Below, one piece after another: positions 55,490 through 59,824 of a stretch of 59,824 nucleotides of DNA; position 1 is the first letter of the stretch, and each line of letters begins with the position of its first letter. The notes under the pieces were generated by a model. The model saw only the letters and a program-made list of their open reading frames with translations, was not told the origin of the DNA and ran no database searches. The position numbers and the translations under genes were made by a program. This DNA is from Marinilactibacillus kalidii (lineage in GTDB: Bacteria; Bacillota; Bacilli; Lactobacillales; Carnobacteriaceae_A): contig NZ_JAGFVM010000002.1 in assembly GCF_017599325.1 (NCBI RefSeq), positions 1 to 59,824 on the forward strand, written 5' to 3'.

Positions 55490-55576
55490 GCATTCTTTTT
55501 TGATGAAAAGATTTCAGTAATATTACAACTAAATTTCTTTTTGACTATCCTATGGTTCTTTCATTTTTATAATATC

Positions 55577-55605
55577 TTGCAATCTACTTACTAATCTTGT
55601 ATAAT
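55577..55605 (+). promoter_or_regulatory. trhO promoter
   Basis: -35 TTGCAA (55577-55582), 17-bp spacer, -10 TATAAT (55600-55605): a near-consensus housekeeping promoter. Confidence 0.75.
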
Positions 55606-55663
55606 TCTAATGTTTACGAAATCGTTATTGAAACGTAGAACCATTTAACAAGGAGGAACGACA

Positions 55664-56629
55664 ATGAGTGATTATCGTGTATTACTTTATTATAAATATG
55701 TAAATATAGAAAATCCTGAGCAATTTAGAGACGAACACCACACACTGTGCAATCAATTAAATCTCAAGGGCCGTATTCTTGTTTCCGAAGAAGGCATCAA
55801 CGGCACTCTTTCTGGAACTGTTGAAGATACTGAGCGTTATATGGAAGCAATGCGTACTGATGAGCGCTTTTCAGATACGATGTTCAAGATTGATGAAGCT
55901 GATGCGCATACATTTAAAAAAATGCATGTGCGCTACCGCCCAGAGATTGTCTCACTTGACTTGGGAGAAGATGATCTTAATCCAAATGAATTAACGGGTA
56001 CTTATTTGGAACCAGAAGACTTTCGTGCAGCTTTGGAAGATGAGAACACGATTGTATTAGATGCTCGAAATGATTACGAATTTGATTTAGGTCACTTTAG
56101 AGGCGCCATTCGTCCTGACATCAAAAGTTTCCGTGAACTGCCTGATTGGATTAAAGAAAACAAAGAAAAATTCATGGATAAGAAAGTTGTTACCTACTGT
56201 ACAGGTGGCGTTCGTTGTGAGAAATTCAGCGGATGGTTACTTAAAGAAGGTTTTGAAGACGTCGCACAACTCCATGGTGGTATTCATAATTACGGTACGA
56301 ACCCCAATACTCAAGGTGATCTATGGGATGGGAAAATGTATGTATTTGATGAAAGAATCAGCGTTGACATCAATCGTAAAGAGAAAACTGTCATCGCTAG
56401 AGATTGGTTCGACAATACCCCTTGCGAACGTTATGTTAATTGTGGCAATCCATTTTGTAACCGTCAAATCATTACTTCTGAAGAAAATGAACATAAGTAT
56501 TTAAGAGGCTGCACACACGAATGTCGTGTCTCCCCTGAGAACCGTTATGTTAAAGAACATCACTTAAGTAGAGAAGAAGTAGCTGAAAGACTTGCAGCTA
56601 TTAGTGAAAAATTACCAGAAACCGTTTAA
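55664..56629 (+). CDS. trhO: tRNA uridine(34) hydroxylase, rhodanese-related (TrhO/YceA)
   Basis: 321 residues. Family members hydroxylate U34 of certain tRNAs using oxygen. An N-terminal acylphosphatase-like region ([28 protein letters not shown]), a rhodanese domain with active-site Cys in [18 protein letters not shown] near residue 178-182, and a Cys-rich tail ([18 protein letters not shown]) match the family. Start ATG 55664 follows AGGAGG. Monocistronic with its own terminator. Confidence 0.95.
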   Translation: MSDYRVLLYYKYVNIENPEQFRDEHHTLCNQLNLKGRILVSEEGINGTLSGTVEDTERYMEAMRTDERFSDTMFKIDEADAHTFKKMHVRYRPEIVSLDLGEDDLNPNELTGTYLEPEDFRAALEDENTIVLDARNDYEFDLGHFRGAIRPDIKSFRELPDWIKENKEKFMDKKVVTYCTGGVRCEKFSGWLLKEGFEDVAQLHGGIHNYGTNPNTQGDLWDGKMYVFDERISVDINRKEKTVIARDWFDNTPCERYVNCGNPFCNRQIITSEENEHKYLRGCTHECRVSPENRYVKEHHLSREEVAERLAAISEKLPETV

Positions 56630-56636
56630 CCATTTA

Positions 56637-56692
56637 AAACTTTATCAATAAGCTTGTCGATTGATTGACTGCTTCATTGATAAAGTTTTTTA
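56637..56692 (+). terminator. trhO terminator
   Basis: A 13-bp stem (56637-56649 with 56676-56688) with a 26-base loop, followed by T. Confidence 0.75.
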
Positions 56693-56767
56693 TTAAATAA
56701 TCACGAACGTAAATTCCCTTTTCATTATGTTATACTTTAGATTGATCCTTATATTCTATCGTACTAG

Positions 56768-56796
56768 TTTTACTTTTGTTACCTATTTGCTATAAT
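56768..56796 (+). promoter_or_regulatory. Promoter of the class A PBP gene
   Basis: -10 TATAAT (56791-56796) preceded by TGC (extended -10), with a weak -35 TTTTAC (56768-56773) at 17 bp. Confidence 0.65.
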
Positions 56797-56844
56797 GTAG
56801 CAAGCCATACATTGTATATATAACTATCAATAAAGGAGTCTAAA

Positions 56845-59649
56845 ATGAATCGATCTGATCGAAAGAACAATGAAGAAGAAACAGTGGAAACATCGGAGAC
56901 TTCTTCGAAACAAAGCTTTTTTTATTATTTTGATATCTCTTATCGAGTAATCAAAACGCTTATCATTATATTATTTGTTTTTCTATTAATAGGTGGTTCT
57001 CTTGGAGCAGGTACTGCTCTTGGATATTTTGCATCATTAGTAGATGATAGTGAAATTCCAGAATATGAAGATATGGAATCTCAAATTGACGATTTTTCCT
57101 TAAAATCTACCATGTACTATGCCGGTGGAGAGATCATTAGCGACGTCAGGAGCGATTTGATTCGTACAAGTGTCCAACTTGATCAAATGTCGCCATATGT
57201 TAAAAATGCGATTATCGCTACTGAAGATGAGTATTTTTATGAGCACAATGGGATCGTCCCTAAGGCTGTGGCTAGAGCATTAGTGCAGGATCTTACAAAT
57301 AGCGCTTCTAGTTCAGGTGGCTCTACGCTTACCCAACAACTGATCAAACAGCAATTAGTTGGTAGTGAAGTGTCACATTCAAGAAAAGCAAACGAGATTT
57401 TACTTGCTATGCGATTGGAAAATGCGCTATCCAAAGATGATATCTTACAAGCTTACTTAAACATCTCCCCTTTTGGTAGAAATAATAAAGGCCAAAATAT
57501 TGCGGGTGTACAAGAAGCTGCTCGTGGTATTTTTGGTGTGCCAGCTTCTGAATTAACACTTCCTCAAGCAGCATTCATTGCTGGGTTACCGCAAAGCCCG
57601 ATAACCTATAGCCCCTACTCTCAGACTGGAGAAATAAAAGAAGACCAATCAGCCGGCTTAGGAAGATTGAAAGAAGTACTATTTCGAATGTATCGTGAAG
57701 GATACATTAATCAAGATGAGTATAATGAGGCTTCTGCTTACGATGTGACGGAAGACTTTATCCAAAGAGAAACTGGTGATAATGATGATGTTTCTTATGT
57801 TTATGATTTAGCACTAAAAGAGTCTACTAAAATCTTGAAATCCTACTTCCTTAAACAAGATGAAATTTCTGCTGATGCACTCGCTGAAGATGAGAATTTA
57901 AAAAATGAGTATGCTGAACGAGCAGAAGCTGCATTGAGAAATGGTGGTTACAAAGTTTATACGACCATTGACCGAGATGTTCATCAAGCAGTTGAAAAAG
58001 TTGTTGAAGAACAAGTCAGTACATTAGGTTCAGAAAGAACTTATACTTATGTAGATGCTGACGGTGCTACTCAAACTTCAACTATCCCGATTCAAGTCAG
58101 TGGCTCATTGATCGATAATGCTACTGGAAAAGTGCTCTCCTTTATAGGTGGTCGAGATTATGATTCATCAGTATATAATCGAGCATTCGAAGCAAATCGA
58201 AGTCCAGGTTCAATTATTAAACCTCTAGCAACCTTTGGTCCGGCTTTGGACATTGGTTTAATAACACCTGCAACCATTATTCCTGATACACCAGTTGTAT
58301 TTCCACTGCCAGGAGAGGATTATGAACCTACCAATGCTGGTTCAATAACTAATCGTTGGATGACATCCAGAGAAGCTTTGACGATTTCACAAAATATACC
58401 AACACTTAAAATCTACAATGAATTGATCCAGCGTATTAATCCAGTTGAGTATATGAACAAAATGGGGATTGATGAGATCCCTGCTGATGATTACAGTCAG
58501 AACCTATCTACTGCTATTGGGGGCGTAAGTGGTGGGCCAACACCAGTAGACTTAATCAGTGCATTCTCAAGTATTGCGAATAATGGTGCACATGTTGATC
58601 CTTATGTTATTGAAAAAATCGAGAATAGTGCTGGTGAAGCTATTTACCAACATGAATTAAAAGAAACGCAAGTTTGGAGCCCTCAAACAAATTATCTTTT
58701 ACTTGATATTTTAAGAGATGTTCACACTGATGGTACAGCTAAAGGTACAATCAGCCAACTTAATTTTAATTCTGATTGGATTTCTAAAACTGGTACTTCC
58801 GGAACATCCGATAAAGTCGATGATATTTGGTACATCGGTAGTACTCCTAGAATTACCTTTGGTACTTGGATTGGTTATGACGATAAAGTCGTTGGTTTAA
58901 TTGACGAGTTTGGTCAGTCTGCTAGTCTAAGAAATAGAAATTTTTGGGCTAAAGTTGTTAACCGCGTATACGAAACAAAACCAGAACTCCTAGGAGCCGG
59001 TGAACAATATACACAACCAGATAATATCGTTCAAAAATCCGTTCTTAAGCAAACCGGTATGCTACCTGGTACTGTAACACTTTCTAATGGCGGTAAACGA
59101 TCAATCTCTGGGGAAACATTTAATGAATATTTCAACACTGCGTATTTACCACAGACAACAACTTATGATTTTGCTATCGGCGCTACTGATGCCGAATTAA
59201 GTCAATTTTGGAACAGAGCTGGCTCAACAGAATCCAATACTAACGATTCAGATGCAACGAATACTGATGAAGACGAGGATCCTTCCCCAGTTCCAAACAC
59301 GACCGACACTAACGAACCGGCAGCAAGCCCTGAGCCGGAAGATGAACCTGAAGAAGAAACCGAATCTGAACCGGCGGAGCCAGTAAATCCTGAGCCTGAG
59401 CCAACACCTCCGGAGAATACGGAACCAGAAAATGGTAATGGTGATGACACTTCGGATGAACCTGAAGAAGAAACAACCGTTCCTGATCAGCCGGAAGAAG
59501 AACCTGAAAATAACGATAATGATAATGGTGGTTCTCCTCCACCCAATGATTCAGATGAGCGTGAGGACGAGGAACCTAAAAAGCCTTCTTCTGAAGAAGG
59601 CGATTCCGGTGAACGCTCCAAAAAGCCGGAACAATCCGAATCTGAATAA
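56845..59649 (+). CDS. Class A penicillin-binding protein (PBP1A/PBP2A-like) with acidic C-terminal tail
   Basis: Bifunctional peptidoglycan synthase of 934 residues. A short cytosolic part, one transmembrane helix (about 34-56), the glycosyltransferase domain (ATEDEYFYEHNG with catalytic Glu near 116, GGSTLTQQLIKQ) and the transpeptidase domain. The latter has the SxxK serine in SPGSIIKP near residue 450, SQN near 517 and KTGTSGTSD near 648. From about residue 795 to the end is a 140-residue low-complexity tail of Glu, Asp, Pro, Asn and Ser. Start ATG 56845 follows AAAGGAG. It shares the extended -10 promoter type with other genes here. Confidence 0.95.
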   Translation: MNRSDRKNNEEETVETSETSSKQSFFYYFDISYRVIKTLIIILFVFLLIGGSLGAGTALGYFASLVDDSEIPEYEDMESQIDDFSLKSTMYYAGGEIISDVRSDLIRTSVQLDQMSPYVKNAIIATEDEYFYEHNGIVPKAVARALVQDLTNSASSSGGSTLTQQLIKQQLVGSEVSHSRKANEILLAMRLENALSKDDILQAYLNISPFGRNNKGQNIAGVQEAARGIFGVPASELTLPQAAFIAGLPQSPITYSPYSQTGEIKEDQSAGLGRLKEVLFRMYREGYINQDEYNEASAYDVTEDFIQRETGDNDDVSYVYDLALKESTKILKSYFLKQDEISADALAEDENLKNEYAERAEAALRNGGYKVYTTIDRDVHQAVEKVVEEQVSTLGSERTYTYVDADGATQTSTIPIQVSGSLIDNATGKVLSFIGGRDYDSSVYNRAFEANRSPGSIIKPLATFGPALDIGLITPATIIPDTPVVFPLPGEDYEPTNAGSITNRWMTSREALTISQNIPTLKIYNELIQRINPVEYMNKMGIDEIPADDYSQNLSTAIGGVSGGPTPVDLISAFSSIANNGAHVDPYVIEKIENSAGEAIYQHELKETQVWSPQTNYLLLDILRDVHTDGTAKGTISQLNFNSDWISKTGTSGTSDKVDDIWYIGSTPRITFGTWIGYDDKVVGLIDEFGQSASLRNRNFWAKVVNRVYETKPELLGAGEQYTQPDNIVQKSVLKQTGMLPGTVTLSNGGKRSISGETFNEYFNTAYLPQTTTYDFAIGATDAELSQFWNRAGSTESNTNDSDATNTDEDEDPSPVPNTTDTNEPAASPEPEDEPEEETESEPAEPVNPEPEPTPPENTEPENGNGDDTSDEPEEETTVPDQPEEEPENNDNDNGGSPPPNDSDEREDEEPKKPSSEEGDSGERSKKPEQSESE

Positions 59650-59676
59650 ATTCTCTTTTATGACAATGAAACATTT

Positions 59677-59723
59677 AAAAGCCAATAATACCGGGAAAAG
59701 CTTCCCAGTATTATTGGCTTTTT
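59677..59723 (+). terminator. Terminator after the PBP gene
   Basis: A 15-bp stem (59677-59691 with 59708-59722) plus an inner GGGA/TCCC stem, with a T tract at 59719-59723. An IS end begins 10 nt after the T tract. Confidence 0.9.
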
Positions 59724-59733
59724 AAGATATTTT

Positions 59734-59824
59734 GGCTCTGTGTCAACTGGTGTTGGTAACATTAGTTACCCTTAAGAAGATCTATCGGTTTCATTCGATA
59801 GGTCTTCTTTTTTTAGGTTTCATT
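59734..59824 (+). mobile_element. End of an insertion sequence (right boundary copy)
   Basis: Begins GGCTCTGTGTCAACTGGTG and runs off the window. It is the exact inverted copy of the left boundary element. The eight flanking bases on the two sides (95-102 and 59726-59733) differ, so these are two separate insertions and not the two ends of one composite transposition, or they are contig ends collapsed at a repeat. Confidence 0.8.
59774..59814 (+). terminator. Inward-facing hairpin terminator inside the IS end (right copy)
   Basis: A 14-bp stem with one G-U pair (59774-59787 with 59796-59809) and a T tract to 59814. It would stop read-through from the PBP gene entering the IS. Confidence 0.7.

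Noticed and set aside
1-59824. Composite transposon bounded by the two IS copies
   Set aside because: The 60 kb between them is chromosomal core with conserved gene order, the flanking target bases do not match, and both edges coincide with the window limits, so a contig break at a repeat is the simpler reading.

Overview
The window looks like one complete contig from a low-G+C Gram-positive bacterium of the order Lactobacillales. Supporting signs are the efp-asp23-nusB-xseAB-ispA-tlyA-argR-recN block, a CovR/ArlR-type two-component pair, a leuS T-box, a DUF4044 micro-protein, a LysM/glucosaminidase autolysin, a SagA/PcsB-like NlpC/P60 hydrolase and the absence of sporulation genes. A complete glycine cleavage system beside these suggests the Carnobacteriaceae side of the order (inference from gene content). 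Almost everything is chromosomal core; I see no prophage, CRISPR array, defence island, tRNA or rRNA.

Layout. 1-94 and 59734-59824 are the same end of one insertion sequence in opposite orientation, with 92 identical bases. Just inside the left copy is a full lysine riboswitch (minus strand) whose target gene has been cut off. 0.5-5.8 kb: an SDR protein and gcvT-gcvH-gcvPA-gcvPB. 6.2-13.8 kb: iron-type alcohol dehydrogenase, a GerMN-like lipoprotein, pepV, nnrD, a small membrane protein, rsuA and the MurJ/YtgP flippase. 13.9-16.9 kb: a probable 6S-like small RNA, then leuS with a Leu T-box. 17-20.6 kb: a 1205-residue autolysin with 11 LysM modules. 20.9-26.4 kb: a YtqB-type methyltransferase that appears to start at ATT, and a BmpA/Nup nucleoside ABC transporter. 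26.7-35 kb: ftsK, acyP, yidC, covS-covR, gnd and a 40-residue DUF4044 protein. 35-43.8 kb: recN back to efp, plus an M24 aminopeptidase. 44.0-44.4 kb: a dead IS3-family remnant. 44.5-49.4 kb: the complete comGA-GG operon and yebC. 49.5-59.6 kb: a VanZ-like protein, two tandem M3 oligoendopeptidases, the P60 hydrolase, trhO and a class A penicillin-binding protein.

How the genes work together. Envelope growth and remodelling is the largest theme (murJ, LysM autolysin, P60 hydrolase, class A PBP, yidC, covRS). A second theme is nitrogen and amino-acid handling (glycine cleavage, pepV, two PepF-like proteases, M24 peptidase, ArgR, lysine and leucine RNA sensors). DNA uptake and repair genes (comG, recN, xseAB, ftsK) form a third.

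Most notable points: both flanking IS copies sit 15-18 nt beyond the stem of an intrinsic terminator and expose the same IS end; the lysine riboswitch is orphaned at the IS junction; two genes (ytqB-like, comGF) have no ATG/GTG/TTG start where biology needs one but have a well-spaced Shine-Dalgarno before ATT or ATC; TTG starts are frequent; and the RNA upstream of murJ has 6S-like architecture.
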